DNA from: Rosenbergiella australiborealis | Lineage (GTDB): Bacteria; Pseudomonadota; Gammaproteobacteria; Enterobacterales; Enterobacteriaceae | Reading direction: 5' to 3' | Length of the DNA: 64,000 nucleotides | NCBI RefSeq assembly: GCF_018494035.1 | Contig: NZ_JABBFO010000001.1 | Span: forward strand, 372,001 to 436,000 | Shown: positions 9,723 through 20,731 of the stretch, piece after piece | Position numbering within the stretch: position 1 is the stretch's first letter | Layout of the letters: every line of letters begins with the position of its first letter | Made by a program: the position numbers and the translations under genes | The notes under the pieces: model-generated | Seen by the model: only the letters and a program-made list of their open reading frames with translations | The model's database searches: none | What the model was told of the DNA's origin: nothing

Positions 9723-11621
9723 ATGGGTAAGATTATTGGTATTGACCTTGGTACTACGAACTCTTGTGTGGCTATCATGGACGGCGGTAAAGCGCGCGTA
9801 CTTGAAAATGCCGAGGGCGATCGTACTACTCCATCAATCATTGCTTATGCACAAGACGGTGAAACTTTAGTTGGACAACCAGCTAAGCGCCAAGCAGTGA
9901 CCAACCCGCAAAATACGCTATTTGCTATCAAACGTTTGATCGGCCGTCGCTTCCAAGACGAAGAAGTTCAGCGTGACCTAAAAATCATGCCTTACCAAAT
10001 TGTGTCTGCCGACAACGGTGATGCATGGTTAGACGTGAAGGGCCAAAAAATGGCTCCACCACAAATTTCTGCTGAAGTTCTGAAGAAAATGAAGAAAACA
10101 GCTGAAGATTATTTAGGTGAGCCAGTAACCGAAGCCGTTATCACTGTACCGGCTTACTTTAACGATGCGCAGCGTCAAGCGACTAAAGATGCAGGTCGTA
10201 TCGCTGGTTTAGAAGTGAAGCGTATCATTAACGAACCTACTGCTGCTGCATTAGCCTATGGTTTAGATAAAGGCCAAGGTAACCGTACTATCGCGGTTTA
10301 TGACCTGGGTGGGGGTACTTTTGATATCTCAATCATTGAGATTGACGAAGTTGACGGCGAAAAAACGTTTGAAGTATTAGCGACTAACGGTGATACCCAC
10401 TTAGGTGGTGAAGACTTCGATAGCCGTATGATCAATTATTTAGTTGCTGAGTTTAAGAAAGAGCAAGGCATTGATCTGCATAACGATCCGCTGGCAATGC
10501 AACGCCTGAAAGAAGCGGCTGAGAAAGCGAAAATCGAACTTTCTTCAGCACAGCAAACTGACGTTAACCTGCCGTATATTACTGCAGATGCTACCGGTCC
10601 TAAGCACTTAAACTTAAAAGTGACTCGTGCGAAATTAGAGTCATTAGTTGAAGATCTGGTTGCGCGTTCTATCGAGCCACTAAAAATCGCATTACAAGAT
10701 GCTGGTTTATCTGTGTCTGATATCGATGATGTTATCTTGGTCGGTGGTCAAACACGTATGCCACTGGTTCAAAGCAAAGTGAAAGATTTCTTTGGTAAAG
10801 AGCCACGTAAAGATGTAAACCCAGACGAAGCTGTTGCGGTCGGTGCTGCAGTACAGGGTGGTGTTTTAGCGGGTGATGTTAAGGATGTTCTGTTACTTGA
10901 CGTAACGCCTCTGTCTTTAGGTATTGAGACAATGGGTGGCGTGATGACGTCACTGATCAGTAAAAACACTACGATCCCAACAAAGCACAGCCAAGTCTTC
11001 TCAACAGCAGAAGATAACCAGTCTGCGGTGACCATCCATGTGCTGCAAGGTGAGCGTAAGCGTTCTGGCGATAATAAATCATTAGGACAGTTCAATTTAG
11101 ACGGTATTCAAGCGGCACCACGCGGTATGCCTCAAATTGAAGTTACCTTCGATATCGATGCGGATGGTATCCTGCACGTTTCTGCTAAAGATAAAAACAG
11201 TGGAAAAGAGCAGAAGATCACCATTAAAGCCTCTTCTGGTCTAAATGATGAAGAAGTGGAAAAAATGGTTCGTGATGCCGAAGCGAATGCTGAGTCTGAC
11301 CGTAAGTTCGAGGAATTAGTTCAAACTCGTAACCAAGGTGACCAGATTGTTCACAGTACGCGTAAGCAACTTGAAGAAGCGGGTGACAAACTGTCTGCAG
11401 ACGACAAAGCACCTATCGACACAGCGTTAACTGAGTTAGAAACAGCGTTACGTGGTGAAGATAAAGCGGCTATCGAAGCGAAGATCCAAGCACTGGCAGA
11501 AGTATCAGGAAAACTGATGGAACTGTCTCAACAGCAGGCACAAGCGGGTCAAGCTGACAGTGCATCGAAAGACAACGATGCCGTTGATGCTGAATTTGAA
11601 GAAGTTAAAGATAAAAAATAA
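9723..11621 (+). CDS. dnaK: Molecular chaperone Hsp70
   Basis: DnaK is the ATP-dependent cytosolic chaperone that works with DnaJ and GrpE in folding and in sigma32 control. The nucleotide-binding domain shows [18 protein letters not shown] at the N-terminus, then [17 protein letters not shown] near residue 195 and [10 protein letters not shown] near 340. The substrate domain follows, and the acidic tail ends [11 protein letters not shown], the EEVD-like terminus of bacterial DnaK. The length is 632 residues (E. coli 638). I start at ATG 9723 because it gives MGKIIGID and lies behind GGGAG at 9709-9713; the frame also contains an ATG at 9714. Confidence 0.98.
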   Translation: MGKIIGIDLGTTNSCVAIMDGGKARVLENAEGDRTTPSIIAYAQDGETLVGQPAKRQAVTNPQNTLFAIKRLIGRRFQDEEVQRDLKIMPYQIVSADNGDAWLDVKGQKMAPPQISAEVLKKMKKTAEDYLGEPVTEAVITVPAYFNDAQRQATKDAGRIAGLEVKRIINEPTAAALAYGLDKGQGNRTIAVYDLGGGTFDISIIEIDEVDGEKTFEVLATNGDTHLGGEDFDSRMINYLVAEFKKEQGIDLHNDPLAMQRLKEAAEKAKIELSSAQQTDVNLPYITADATGPKHLNLKVTRAKLESLVEDLVARSIEPLKIALQDAGLSVSDIDDVILVGGQTRMPLVQSKVKDFFGKEPRKDVNPDEAVAVGAAVQGGVLAGDVKDVLLLDVTPLSLGIETMGGVMTSLISKNTTIPTKHSQVFSTAEDNQSAVTIHVLQGERKRSGDNKSLGQFNLDGIQAAPRGMPQIEVTFDIDADGILHVSAKDKNSGKEQKITIKASSGLNDEEVEKMVRDAEANAESDRKFEELVQTRNQGDQIVHSTRKQLEEAGDKLSADDKAPIDTALTELETALRGEDKAAIEAKIQALAEVSGKLMELSQQQAQAGQADSASKDNDAVDAEFEEVKDKK

Positions 11622-11638
11622 TTGCCCATGACCGGGCT

Positions 11639-11698
11639 CAATACAGCCAATCTGTATTGCTAACCAGCACGGGCGTAGGAGTTTCTCCACGCCCGTGC
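11639..11698 (+). other. Two hairpins in the dnaK-dnaJ intercistronic region
   Basis: An 8-bp perfect hairpin CAATACAG/CTGTATTG (11639-11659) is followed by a strong stem of 14 pairs with one bulged A (11667-11681 with 11685-11698, 3-base loop). Neither is followed by a T-run, so RNA processing, stability or partial attenuation of dnaJ is more likely than full termination. Confidence 0.75.
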
Positions 11699-11720
11699 AC
11701 TCATGTTAAGGGCATGAATA

Positions 11721-12854
11721 ATGGCGAAGAGTGATTATTATGAGATTTTAGGCGTATCCAAGTCTGCGGATGAGCGTGAAATCAAAAAAGCATACAAACG
11801 TTTAGCAATGAAGTTCCATCCCGATAGAAACCCGGGAAATGCTGAAGCTGAAGAAAAATTCAAAGAAGTCAAAGAAGCCTATGAAATCCTAACGGATGAG
11901 CAGAAGCGTGCCGCCTACGACCAATATGGTCACGCTGCCTTTGAGCAAGGTGGTATGGGTGGCGGTGGTGGCTTTGGCGGCGGCGGGGCTGACTTTGGTG
12001 ATATTTTCGGTGATGTTTTCGGTGACATTTTCGGTGGCGGTCGTCGTCAGCGCGCTGCGCGTGGTGCCGATTTACGCTACACAATGGAACTGACTCTCGA
12101 AGAGGCAGTCCGTGGCGTCACCAAAGAGATCCGCATCCCTACTTTGCAAGAGTGTGAAAAGTGCGAGGGCAGTGGAGCCAAGGCGGGGTCGAAACCGCAA
12201 ACTTGTTCAACCTGTCACGGTGCAGGACAAGTTCAAATGCGCCAAGGCTTTTTTGCGGTGCAACAGCCTTGTCCAACCTGTCAAGGCCGTGGAACAGTTA
12301 TTAAAGATCCTTGTGATGCTTGCCACGGACACGGTCGTGTTGAGAAAACAAAAACCTTGTCTGTGAAGATTCCGGCAGGGGTTGATACTGGCGATCGTAT
12401 CCGTCTTAGCGGTGAAGGGGAAGCGGGTGAGCAAGGAGCACCTTCAGGTGATCTCTATGTTCAAGTTTCAGTGAAGAAACATGCCATCTTTGAACGTGAA
12501 GATAGTAATCTTTTCTGTGAAGTCCCCGTTAATTTTGCGATGGCTGCATTAGGTGGCGAAATTGAAGTTCCTACGCTTGATGGACGTGTGAAACTCAAGA
12601 TACCTGCTGAAACGCAAACGGGTAAGCTGTTCCGTATGCGCGGTAAAGGGGTTAAATCAGTGCGTGGTGGTGCAGTCGGCGACCTACTCTGTCGTGTCGT
12701 TGTTGAAACACCTGTGAAGCTGAATGAGAGACAAAAACAGCTGTTACAAGAACTGGGTGAATCCCTCGGTGGACCCTCAGGAGATACAAACAGTCCTCGT
12801 TCCAAAAGTTTTTTAGATGGTGTGAAGAAGTTCTTTGACGATCTTACGCGCTAA
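11721..12854 (+). CDS. dnaJ: Hsp40 co-chaperone DnaJ
   Basis: DnaJ delivers clients to DnaK and stimulates its ATPase. All domains are in order: a J domain with the HPD motif in [10 protein letters not shown] (about residues 31-38); a Gly/Phe-rich linker at about 75-105 rich in GGGG and FGDIFGD repeats; and a zinc domain at about 144-206 with four CxxCxGxG modules ([32 protein letters not shown]). The substrate-binding C-terminal domain follows. The length of 377 residues is one more than E. coli DnaJ. It shares the dnaK heat-shock promoters and is 99 bases downstream of dnaK. Confidence 0.97.
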   Translation: MAKSDYYEILGVSKSADEREIKKAYKRLAMKFHPDRNPGNAEAEEKFKEVKEAYEILTDEQKRAAYDQYGHAAFEQGGMGGGGGFGGGGADFGDIFGDVFGDIFGGGRRQRAARGADLRYTMELTLEEAVRGVTKEIRIPTLQECEKCEGSGAKAGSKPQTCSTCHGAGQVQMRQGFFAVQQPCPTCQGRGTVIKDPCDACHGHGRVEKTKTLSVKIPAGVDTGDRIRLSGEGEAGEQGAPSGDLYVQVSVKKHAIFEREDSNLFCEVPVNFAMAALGGEIEVPTLDGRVKLKIPAETQTGKLFRMRGKGVKSVRGGAVGDLLCRVVVETPVKLNERQKQLLQELGESLGGPSGDTNSPRSKSFLDGVKKFFDDLTR

Positions 12855-12869
12855 TGACTATAAAAATTG

Positions 12870-12895
12870 GCCAGCTATTATGCTGGCTTTTTTTT
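12870..12895 (+). terminator. dnaKJ terminator
   Basis: The stem GCCAGC/GCTGGC (12870-12875 with 12882-12887) is followed by eight T. It lies 16 bases after the dnaJ stop. Confidence 0.88.
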
Positions 12896-12995
12896 AGCCA
12901 TATTTTATGGATGAGTAAAATACTCACACAAAATTACTGCGTTACGATAGGTTAGCTTGCAGAGAAAAGAAGTAAAAGAATGGCTAAAAAGGATA

Positions 12996-13020
12996 CAAAA
13001 AAACCGACCAGAGGCCGGTT
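12996..13020 (-). terminator. rpsT terminator
   Basis: On the minus strand the stem AACCGGCC/GGTCGGTT (one G-U pair, loop TCT) is followed by a run of T. It lies 25 bases beyond the rpsT stop. A T-run also follows on the plus strand, so it may act in both directions. Confidence 0.85.
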
Positions 13021-13045
13021 TTTTATAAATATCAACGCGTAGCGA

Positions 13046-13309
13046 TTAAGCCATTTTGTTGATTTGTGCAGTCAAGTTAGCTTTATGACGTGCAGCTTTG
13101 TTCTTGTGGATCAGGCCTTTAGCAGCTTGACGGTCCACGATTGGTTGCATTTCGTTAAATGCATTTTGTGCAGCTTGCTTGTCGCCAGTCGCGATTGCAG
13201 CGTAAACTTTCTTAAGGAAAGTACGCATCATAGAGCGACGGCTAGCATTGTGTTTGCGACGCTTTTCAGATGTTACCGCGCGCTTCTTAGCTGATTTGAT
13301 ATTAGCCAA
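13046..13309 (-). CDS. rpsT: 30S ribosomal protein S20
   Basis: S20 binds 16S rRNA early in 30S assembly. The 87-residue basic protein starts (M)[20 protein letters not shown], the family signature. The start codon is TTG at 13309 (TTG GCT AAT ATC) with GGAG at 13317-13320. E. coli rpsT also uses UUG, and that weak start is part of its translational autoregulation. The same control here is an inference from the conserved codon. It lies between dnaJ and ribF; the E. coli nhaA-nhaR genes are absent at this point. Confidence 0.97.
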   Translation of the reverse strand: MANIKSAKKRAVTSEKRRKHNASRRSMMRTFLKKVYAAIATGDKQAAQNAFNEMQPIVDRQAAKGLIHKNKAARHKANLTAQINKMA

Positions 13310-13356
13310 GGTCCAACTCCCAAATTAGTTCTTTATGGACAAATCAAAGGTCGAGG

Positions 13357-13385
13357 ACTATGCCTTTTGTCCCTTCATTTGTCAA
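13357..13385 (-). promoter_or_regulatory. sigma70 promoter of rpsT
   Basis: On the minus strand, TTGACA (13380-13385) is followed by a 17-base spacer and CATAGT (13357-13362), about 50 bases before the rpsT start. Confidence 0.7.
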
Positions 13386-13570
13386 TGGATTTGTGCAAAT
13401 AAGCGTCGCTTGTTTCACGGCGCTCGGTTACGTAATTGATGGCGCAGGATTCTAACAGTTTCCCTGTCTTGAATACAGTCTTTCGCAACAAAATTGTGCG
13501 GAATTTACACCCGTAGCGTGAGAACAGGATAAAAACGACAAAACAACTGCCGAAAGCCGACATCAACGGG

Positions 13571-13599
13571 TTAATTTTGAACGCTGAACAAGGTATAAT
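13571..13599 (+). promoter_or_regulatory. sigma70 promoter of the ribF-ispH operon
   Basis: A perfect -10 TATAAT (13594-13599) has a weak -35 TTAATT (13571-13576) at 17 bases. It lies 28 bases before the ribF ATG at 13628, which argues against any start upstream of it. Confidence 0.65.
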
Positions 13600-13627
13600 C
13601 GGGCATTTTCAGCAAATCGAGTTTGCC

Positions 13628-14566
13628 ATGAAGTTTATCCGTGGGCTACATAATCTCACACAGCATCAACAAGGTTGCGTTCTAACGATTGGAAACTTTG
13701 ATGGCGTTCATCGGGGGCACCAAGCATTGCTTCGTCATTTGCGGCAAGCAGGTTCTCACCTAAATTTACCGGTTGTAGTGATGGTTTTTGAACCCCAGCC
13801 CTTAGAGCTTTTCCAAGCCAAAGTTGCTCCGCCGAGATTGACGCGCCTGCGTGAGAAAATAGAAAACTTAGAGAAGTTCGGTGTTGATGAAGTCGTCTGT
13901 ATTAATTTTGACCAGCAGTTTGCGAAACTCACCGCAGAAAAATTTATCAGTGAGTTATTGGTAAAAAGGTTAAATGTAAAATTACTGGCGATTGGTGATG
14001 ATTTCCGCTTTGGTGCTGGTCGCCGAGGTGATTTCCTGTTATTACAACAGGCTGCCAAGCAGTATGGTTTTGATGTCGTCAGTACTGAGACTTACATTGA
14101 ACAAGGCAAACGTATTAGCAGTACATCGATACGTCAAGCGTTGGCCAATAACGATTTTCAACAGGCAGAAATTTTACTGGGCCGTCCTTGGGCGATTACT
14201 GGGCGAGTGGTGCATGGCGATGCGTTAGGTAGAACGCTAGGCTTCCCAACGGCTAATGTGCCCTTAAAACGCTTAGTAACGCCAGTAAAAGGGGTTTTTG
14301 CTGTTGAAGTTTACGGCATCAGTGATAAACCGATCAAAGGGGTAGCCAATATCGGTACTCGGCCTACGATAAAAGGCATCCGCCAGCAACTGGAAGTCCA
14401 TCTTTTGGATACAAAGATCGATCTTTATGGGCAGCGGATCCAAGTAGTGATTAAACATAAAATACGTGATGAGCAACGGTTTACATCCCTAGAGGCATTG
14501 ACGCAGCAAATTGCGCTGGATGTGGAAACGGCCCGAAACTATTTTGTTCAACGAACAACGGTGTAA
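13628..14566 (+). CDS. ribF: Bifunctional riboflavin kinase / FAD synthetase
   Basis: RibF makes FMN from riboflavin and then FAD. The N-terminal nucleotidyltransferase domain has the motif LTIGNFDGVHRGHQALL near residues 22-36, and ISSTSIRQAL near 157-166. The C-terminal riboflavin kinase domain carries GRVVHGDALGRTLGFPTANV and VANIGTRPTIKG. The length of 312 residues matches E. coli (313). The start MKFIRGLHNLTQ aligns with the E. coli N-terminus; the ribosome site is weak (GAG). It is first in the operon with ileS, lspA, fkpB and ispH. Confidence 0.95.
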   Translation: MKFIRGLHNLTQHQQGCVLTIGNFDGVHRGHQALLRHLRQAGSHLNLPVVVMVFEPQPLELFQAKVAPPRLTRLREKIENLEKFGVDEVVCINFDQQFAKLTAEKFISELLVKRLNVKLLAIGDDFRFGAGRRGDFLLLQQAAKQYGFDVVSTETYIEQGKRISSTSIRQALANNDFQQAEILLGRPWAITGRVVHGDALGRTLGFPTANVPLKRLVTPVKGVFAVEVYGISDKPIKGVANIGTRPTIKGIRQQLEVHLLDTKIDLYGQRIQVVIKHKIRDEQRFTSLEALTQQIALDVETARNYFVQRTTV

Positions 14567-14591
14567 TCCCAAAACCTGGAACTAAAATCAA

Positions 14592-17408
14592 ATGAGTGAC
14601 TATAAAGCAACCCTGAATCTTCCTGAAACAGGTTTTCCAATGCGCGGTGATTTAGCGAAAAGAGAACCGGACATGCTCAAACGTTGGTATGCCGATGAAC
14701 TCTACGCATCCATTCGTGCAGCGAAGAAAGGGAAAAAGACGTTTATTCTGCATGACGGCCCTCCGTATGCGAACGGTAATATTCATATTGGTCACTCAGT
14801 TAATAAAATCCTTAAAGATATTATCGTCAAGTCTCGGGGTATGGCCGGTTTTGATGCGCCCTACGTTCCAGGATGGGATTGCCACGGTTTACCAATCGAA
14901 CACAAAGTTGAGCAGATGATTGGCAAACCGGGTGAAAAAGTGACGGCGGCTGAGTTTCGTCAGGCCTGCCGAGAATATGCTGCGGAGCAAGTTGAAGGTC
15001 AAAAGAAAGATTTTATCCGTTTAGGTGTCCTCGGCGATTGGGATCGTCCTTACCTTACAATGGATTTTAAAACGGAAGCTAACATCATCCGTGCACTTGG
15101 CAAAATTATTGGTAATGGACACCTTCACAAAGGTGCGAAGCCGGTGCAGTGGTGTTTAGATTGCCGTTCGGCGTTGGCTGAGGCTGAAGTTGAATACTAC
15201 GATAAAACATCATCATCTATCGATGTCTTATTCAACGCGGTGGATGCTCAGGCGGTTGCCGCCAAATTTGGTGTTCAAGACGATGGTCATGCCATCTCGC
15301 TAGTCATTTGGACAACGACACCGTGGACATTACCGTCTAACCGAGCCATTTCACTGAATGCTGAATTTACGTATCAGTTATTGTCAGTGAACGGACAGCG
15401 AATGATTTTAGCTAAAGACCTTGTTGAAACAGTCATGGCAAAAATCGGTGCAAAAGAGTGGGAAGTGTTAGGCGAATGCCAGGGTGAAGAGCTTGAACTG
15501 TTACGCTTTAAACATCCATTTTTAGCGTTAGATGTTCCTGTATTGTTAGGCGACCATGTTACGTTAGATGCAGGTACTGGTGCGGTCCATACTGCCCCAG
15601 GCCATGGTCCGGAAGACTATGTGATTGGTCAAAAATACGGTATCGAAACGGCGAATCCGGTTGGTGGTGATGGTTGTTATCTTGCAGGCACCTATCCCTC
15701 ACTTGATGGTATCAATGTCTTTAAAGCTAACCCGCTGGTAATTGATATTTTACGTGATAAGGGCGCTTTACTTCATGTTGAAAATTTACACCATAGCTAT
15801 CCGCACTGTTGGCGTCATAAAACACCGGTTATTTTCCGTGCAACGCCACAATGGTTTATCAGCATGGATCAGAAAGGCTTACGCGCGCAATCGCTGAAAG
15901 AAATTAAAGGTGTACAGTGGATCCCTGACTGGGGTCAAGCACGTATCGAATCGATGGTTGAGAACCGTCCAGATTGGTGTATCTCACGTCAAAGAACGTG
16001 GGGGGTACCAATGTCCCTTTTCGTCCATAAACAGACGGGTGCTATCCATCCAGAAACCTTAGACTTGATGGAAAAAGTCGCGAAGCGTGTTGAGCAAGAC
16101 GGCATTCAAGCATGGTGGGATCTCGATAGCGCTGATTTATTGGGTAGCGATGCCGACAATTATGAAAAAGTCCTTGATACATTAGACGTTTGGTTTGACT
16201 CCGGTTCGACCAGTTGTAGCGTGGTGGATGTTCGTCCTGAATTTAATGGTCACAGTGCAGACATTTATCTTGAAGGTTCGGATCAGCATCGCGGCTGGTT
16301 TATGTCATCCTTGATGATCTCGACGGCTATTAAATCAAAAGCGCCTTATCGCCAAGTGTTAACCCACGGATTCACTGTTGATGGTCAAGGCAGAAAAATG
16401 TCTAAGTCCATTGGCAATACGGTCAGTCCGCAAGATGTAATGGATAAATTAGGGGCCGACATTTTACGTTTGTGGGTCGCCTCTACGGACTATTCGGGTG
16501 AGATGGCGGTCTCTGACGAGATCTTAAAACGTTCGGCAGATGCTTACCGTCGGATTCGTAATACCGCACGTTTCTTACTCGCTAACTTGAATGGCTTCAA
16601 TCCAGAGACCGATAAAGTTTCCCCTGAACAAATGGTGGTTGTCGATCGTTGGGCGGTAGGCCGTGCATTAGCCGCGCAGCAAGATATTCTTGCCTCCTAT
16701 GAAAAATATGATTTTCATGAAGTCGTACAACGCTTAATGCACTTCTGTTCTGTTGAGATGGGGTCGTTTTACCTTGATATTATCAAGGACCGACAATACA
16801 CCGCGAAAGCCGATGGCCTTGCTCGTCGTAGTTGTCAAACCGCACTTTGGCATATCGTTGAAGCGCTGGTACGTTGGATGGCGCCTATTTTATCCTTTAC
16901 CGCGGATGAAATCTGGGGACACTTGGCGGGTGAGCGAGCAAAATACGTCTTCACCGAAGAGTACTATCAAGGGCTGTTCGGCCTTGCGAACGATGAGCCA
17001 ATGAATGATGAGTATTGGGATCAATTATTAAAGGTTCGCAGCGAGGTCAATAAAGTTATTGAACAAGCGCGTTCAGATAAAAAAATTGGCGGTGCATTAG
17101 AGGCATCTGTAACCCTCTATGCTGATACTGACCTTGCTCAGCGTCTTCAGTCATTAGGTAACGAGCTACGCTTCGTATTATTGACTTCTGAGGCACAGGT
17201 GGCTGACATCGCAATGGCTCCAGCGGGTACCGTGGATAGCGAGCATGTCAAAGGTTTGAAAATTCTGTTAGGCAAAGCTCAAGGTGAGAAATGTCCACGT
17301 TGCTGGCACTACAGCAGTGATATTGGAACTAACCCTGAGCAGGCACAGATTTGTGGCCGTTGTTACAGCAATGTGGCAGGCAGTGGTGAAGAGCGTAAGT
17401 TTGCCTAA
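14592..17408 (+). CDS. ileS: Isoleucyl-tRNA synthetase
   Basis: This class Ia aminoacyl-tRNA synthetase charges tRNA-Ile and edits valine. The HIGH signature is in [16 protein letters not shown] near residues 57-72, and KMSKS in [10 protein letters not shown] near residue 602. The editing (CP1) insertion lies between them, including [14 protein letters not shown]. The C-terminal zinc site is visible as CPRCWHY and CGRCYSN. The length of 938 residues equals E. coli IleS. The stop overlaps the lspA start as TAATG, so the two are translationally coupled. Confidence 0.98.
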   Translation: MSDYKATLNLPETGFPMRGDLAKREPDMLKRWYADELYASIRAAKKGKKTFILHDGPPYANGNIHIGHSVNKILKDIIVKSRGMAGFDAPYVPGWDCHGLPIEHKVEQMIGKPGEKVTAAEFRQACREYAAEQVEGQKKDFIRLGVLGDWDRPYLTMDFKTEANIIRALGKIIGNGHLHKGAKPVQWCLDCRSALAEAEVEYYDKTSSSIDVLFNAVDAQAVAAKFGVQDDGHAISLVIWTTTPWTLPSNRAISLNAEFTYQLLSVNGQRMILAKDLVETVMAKIGAKEWEVLGECQGEELELLRFKHPFLALDVPVLLGDHVTLDAGTGAVHTAPGHGPEDYVIGQKYGIETANPVGGDGCYLAGTYPSLDGINVFKANPLVIDILRDKGALLHVENLHHSYPHCWRHKTPVIFRATPQWFISMDQKGLRAQSLKEIKGVQWIPDWGQARIESMVENRPDWCISRQRTWGVPMSLFVHKQTGAIHPETLDLMEKVAKRVEQDGIQAWWDLDSADLLGSDADNYEKVLDTLDVWFDSGSTSCSVVDVRPEFNGHSADIYLEGSDQHRGWFMSSLMISTAIKSKAPYRQVLTHGFTVDGQGRKMSKSIGNTVSPQDVMDKLGADILRLWVASTDYSGEMAVSDEILKRSADAYRRIRNTARFLLANLNGFNPETDKVSPEQMVVVDRWAVGRALAAQQDILASYEKYDFHEVVQRLMHFCSVEMGSFYLDIIKDRQYTAKADGLARRSCQTALWHIVEALVRWMAPILSFTADEIWGHLAGERAKYVFTEEYYQGLFGLANDEPMNDEYWDQLLKVRSEVNKVIEQARSDKKIGGALEASVTLYADTDLAQRLQSLGNELRFVLLTSEAQVADIAMAPAGTVDSEHVKGLKILLGKAQGEKCPRCWHYSSDIGTNPEQAQICGRCYSNVAGSGEERKFA

Positions 17409-17920
17409 TGAAAAAATCATTGTGTTCGAGCGGATTACGTTGGTTATGGGTCGCACTTTTGGTCATTGTCGTCGATTTATCTAGTAAATACTGGGTTATG
17501 ACGACGATGGAATTGCATGAATCGCGGGCACTCATACCGTTTCTCAATCTCTTTTACGCCCATAATTACGGTGCAGCTTTTAGTTTTCTGGCTGACAAAG
17601 GGGGATGGCAGCGTTGGATGTTTGCCGCAATTGCGGTTGCGATTGCGGTTTCACTATTAGTGATGATGTATCGTGGTCGTGCGGAACAAAAACTGACTAA
17701 CATTGCTTATTCCATGATTATTGGCGGGGCTTTAGGTAACCTCTTTGACCGTGCATGGCACGGTTTTGTGGTCGACTTTATCGATTTTTATATCGGTGAT
17801 TGGCATTTTGCGACATTTAATATTGCAGATTGTGGTATTTGTGTTGGTGCTGCGCTTATTGTGTTGGAAGGTTTTTTACCTAAGCGCCAGAATGATGCTG
17901 AGTCAGGAGAGCCGTCATGA
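17408..17920 (+). CDS. lspA: Lipoprotein signal peptidase II
   Basis: LspA is an inner-membrane aspartyl protease that removes signal peptides from prolipoproteins after diacylglyceryl transfer. Four hydrophobic segments are evident. The two catalytic aspartates sit in [19 protein letters not shown] and in [11 protein letters not shown], the conserved family blocks. The length is 170 residues against 164 in E. coli. The ATG overlaps the ileS stop, and its own stop overlaps the fkpB ATG as ATGA. Confidence 0.96.
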   Translation: MKKSLCSSGLRWLWVALLVIVVDLSSKYWVMTTMELHESRALIPFLNLFYAHNYGAAFSFLADKGGWQRWMFAAIAVAIAVSLLVMMYRGRAEQKLTNIAYSMIIGGALGNLFDRAWHGFVVDFIDFYIGDWHFATFNIADCGICVGAALIVLEGFLPKRQNDAESGEPS

Positions 17921-18390
17921 GTGAATTAACCGTTACTGCCGACAGTCGGGTACTCGCACAGCTGGTACTGACACTGGCTGATGGCTCCGTCGCTGAATCA
18001 ACACGAGTTAATAATAAACCGGCATTGCTGACATTGGGTGACCAATCCCTATCACCTAAATTAGAAGCTGAGTTGATGGGATTAACCGTGGGTAGCCAGC
18101 ATAAATTTAGCTTAGCGGCTGAAGATGCATTTGGGCCAACGAATCCAGATCTCGTACAATATTTTTCCCGCCAAGCTTTTCTTGACGCGGGAGAACCTGA
18201 GGTCGGAACAATTATGTTATTTGGTGCTATTGATGGTAGTGAAATGCCCGGGATTATTCGAGAAGTTTCCGGCGACTCGATTACCGTTGATTTTAACCAT
18301 CCGCTAGCCGGTCATGACATCAGCTTTGATATTGAAATTGTCGAGATCAATCCGGTGTTGGAGGAGCAGAATGAAAATCTTACTGGCTAA
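17917..18390 (+). CDS. fkpB: FKBP-type peptidyl-prolyl isomerase
   Basis: This is a small SlpA/FkpB-type prolyl isomerase of 157 residues (E. coli FkpB 149). Visible family features are the FKBP half near the N-terminus ([10 protein letters not shown]), the IF insert region with [17 protein letters not shown], and the return strand [21 protein letters not shown]. It starts with an ATGA overlap on lspA and overlaps ispH by 20 bases at its 3' end. Its specific cellular substrate is unknown. Confidence 0.93.
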   Translation: MSELTVTADSRVLAQLVLTLADGSVAESTRVNNKPALLTLGDQSLSPKLEAELMGLTVGSQHKFSLAAEDAFGPTNPDLVQYFSRQAFLDAGEPEVGTIMLFGAIDGSEMPGIIREVSGDSITVDFNHPLAGHDISFDIEIVEINPVLEEQNENLTG

Positions 18391-19324
18391 CCCACGTGGA
18401 TTTTGTGCTGGCGTTGATAGAGCCATCAGCATCGTTGAACGCGCACTAGATATGTATGGTGCGCCGATTTATGTGCGTCATGAAGTTGTCCATAACCGCT
18501 ATGTGGTCGAAGGATTACGAGCGAGAGGGGCGATTTTTATTGAAGAGATCAGTGAGGTACCGGATGGTGCTATCCTCATCTTTTCAGCACACGGCGTCTC
18601 ACAAGCAGTTCGTGCTGAAGCGAAAGCGCGGCAGCTGACCATGCTCTTTGATGCAACCTGTCCATTGGTCACTAAAGTCCATATGGAAGTTGCAAGAGCA
18701 AGCCGTAAAGGCACAGAGGCCATTTTAATCGGTCACGCTGGGCATCCTGAAGTTGAGGGTACAATGGGCCAATACAGTAATCCGCAAGGAGGAATGTATT
18801 TGGTTGAGTCACAGGAAGATGTTTGGACATTGACGGTAAAAAATGAAGCCAATCTCTGCTTTATGACACAAACTACCTTATCAGTCGATGATACCTCGGA
18901 TGTGATCGATGCATTACGTCAACGCTTTCCACTGATCATTGGTCCTCGTAAAGACGATATCTGTTATGCCACGACCAACCGTCAAGAGGCGGTAAGGCAG
19001 TTAGCCACGGAAGCGGAAGTGGTGCTAGTCGTCGGTTCTAAGAACTCCTCGAACTCTAACCGCCTAGCTGAATTGGCGCAACGCGCAGGACGACTGGCAA
19101 GACTTATTGATAGCGCTGAAGATATTGATCCAAAATGGTTAGAAAATATCGCCTGTGTAGGCGTTACTGCCGGGGCTTCTGCGCCAGATATCTTGGTTCA
19201 GCAAGTTATTGAACGCCTGATGCAGCACGGTGGAGAGCCTGCTATTGAGCTTTCCGGCAGAGAAGAGAATATCTTTTTTGAGGTGCCTAAAGAACTGCGC
19301 GTGCCTGTTAAAGAAATTCACTAA
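18371..19324 (+). CDS. ispH: 4-hydroxy-3-methylbut-2-enyl diphosphate reductase
   Basis: IspH is the last enzyme of the non-mevalonate isoprenoid pathway and makes IPP and DMAPP with an iron-sulfur cluster. The three cluster cysteines are visible: Cys12 in [15 protein letters not shown], one in [11 protein letters not shown] (about 96), and one in [16 protein letters not shown] (about 197). The substrate-binding [10 protein letters not shown] and TAGASAPD are intact. The start at 18371 follows GGAGGAG and aligns with the E. coli start. It has 317 residues and is last in its operon. Confidence 0.97.
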   Translation: MKILLANPRGFCAGVDRAISIVERALDMYGAPIYVRHEVVHNRYVVEGLRARGAIFIEEISEVPDGAILIFSAHGVSQAVRAEAKARQLTMLFDATCPLVTKVHMEVARASRKGTEAILIGHAGHPEVEGTMGQYSNPQGGMYLVESQEDVWTLTVKNEANLCFMTQTTLSVDDTSDVIDALRQRFPLIIGPRKDDICYATTNRQEAVRQLATEAEVVLVVGSKNSSNSNRLAELAQRAGRLARLIDSAEDIDPKWLENIACVGVTAGASAPDILVQQVIERLMQHGGEPAIELSGREENIFFEVPKELRVPVKEIH

Positions 19325-19345
19325 CCGATTATTCGCTAACATCAA

Positions 19346-19374
19346 AACCCGCCTCTTAATCGAGCGGGTTTTTT
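19346..19374 (+). terminator. ribF-ispH operon terminator
   Basis: The stem AACCCGC/GCGGGTT (19346-19352 with 19364-19370) has an 11-base loop that can pair two more bases past a bulge. It is followed by TTTT, 22 bases after the ispH stop. Confidence 0.85.
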
Positions 19375-19417
19375 CTTATTGATGGCCTGAATTTCCTATA
19401 ATTTACGCTGGAGTTAG

Positions 19418-20278
<861 letters not shown>

Positions 20279-20305
20279 TTATATTTATTTTTATATATAA
20301 ATAAG

Positions 20306-20351
20306 CCATAGATATAAAAGAGTTTTTTTATTGAATTTGTTATATCTATGG
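20306..20351. repeat. Perfect 12-bp inverted repeat downstream of dapB
   Basis: CCATAGATATAA (20306-20317) and its exact complement (20340-20351) flank a 22-base AT-rich spacer containing a T-run. It starts 28 bases after the dapB stop inside a very AT-rich gap. It could be a weak dapB terminator or a cruciform or protein site upstream of carAB. From 20279 to about 20590 I see no convincing gene. Confidence 0.7.
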
Positions 20352-20594
20352 TGTTTGTATATTTTTTAACATATAGCCATGATAATTATATTTTTCAGAG
20401 AAAAATTTTACCAAATGGTCTATTTTTTTAGTGCGTTTGGTGGTTAATTGTACTTTTTGTTGACTCTAAAATGGTTTATCGAAAAATCTTGCTTGGTAAA
20501 CGATTTTTTTTTGGAGATAAGGTTAACTTTTAATGCGATATGCTGAAAATGCCCCTGAGAGGCGTAAAAAAAATAAATTAATTTCGTTTCAGTA

Positions 20595-20623
20595 TAGACA
20601 TCAGGTACAGGGATCATTAGAAT
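20595..20623 (+). promoter_or_regulatory. carAB promoter P1
   Basis: The -35 TAGACA (20595-20600), a 17-base spacer and the -10 TAGAAT (20618-20623) are followed by TGCCGCCAATTTGCC, which resembles the E. coli carAB P1 start region. In E. coli P1 is the pyrimidine- and purine-responsive promoter. Confidence 0.65.
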
Positions 20624-20665
20624 GCCGCCAATTTGCCAAAATCCAGATAGGCAGGCATTTTTGCG

Positions 20666-20694
20666 TTGATTTGATCCTATTAATTGAATTAATA
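20666..20694 (+). promoter_or_regulatory. carAB promoter P2
   Basis: The -35 TTGATT (20666-20671), 17 bases and the -10 TTAATA (20689-20694) match E. coli carAB P2. The -10 lies inside the first ArgR box, so arginine repression of this promoter is expected. Confidence 0.75.
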
Positions 20695-20719
20695 TGCATG
20701 CACAGTGACTATTTATTCC
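20682..20719 (+). promoter_or_regulatory. Tandem ArgR boxes at carAB P2
   Basis: Two 18-bp ARG-box-like palindromes lie in tandem. The first contains TGAATTAATATGCAT (about 20682-20699), close to the consensus; the second contains TGACTATTTATTC (about 20702-20719). The spacing of about 3 bases is typical of ArgR hexamer sites. Confidence 0.75.
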
Positions 20720-20731
20720 CTGGAGGAAGTT

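Noticed and set aside
12980..13042. Short 20-residue frame MAKKDTKKPTRGRFF... with a purine-rich upstream stretch
   Set aside because: It runs straight through the rpsT terminator hairpin and is too short to support as a gene.
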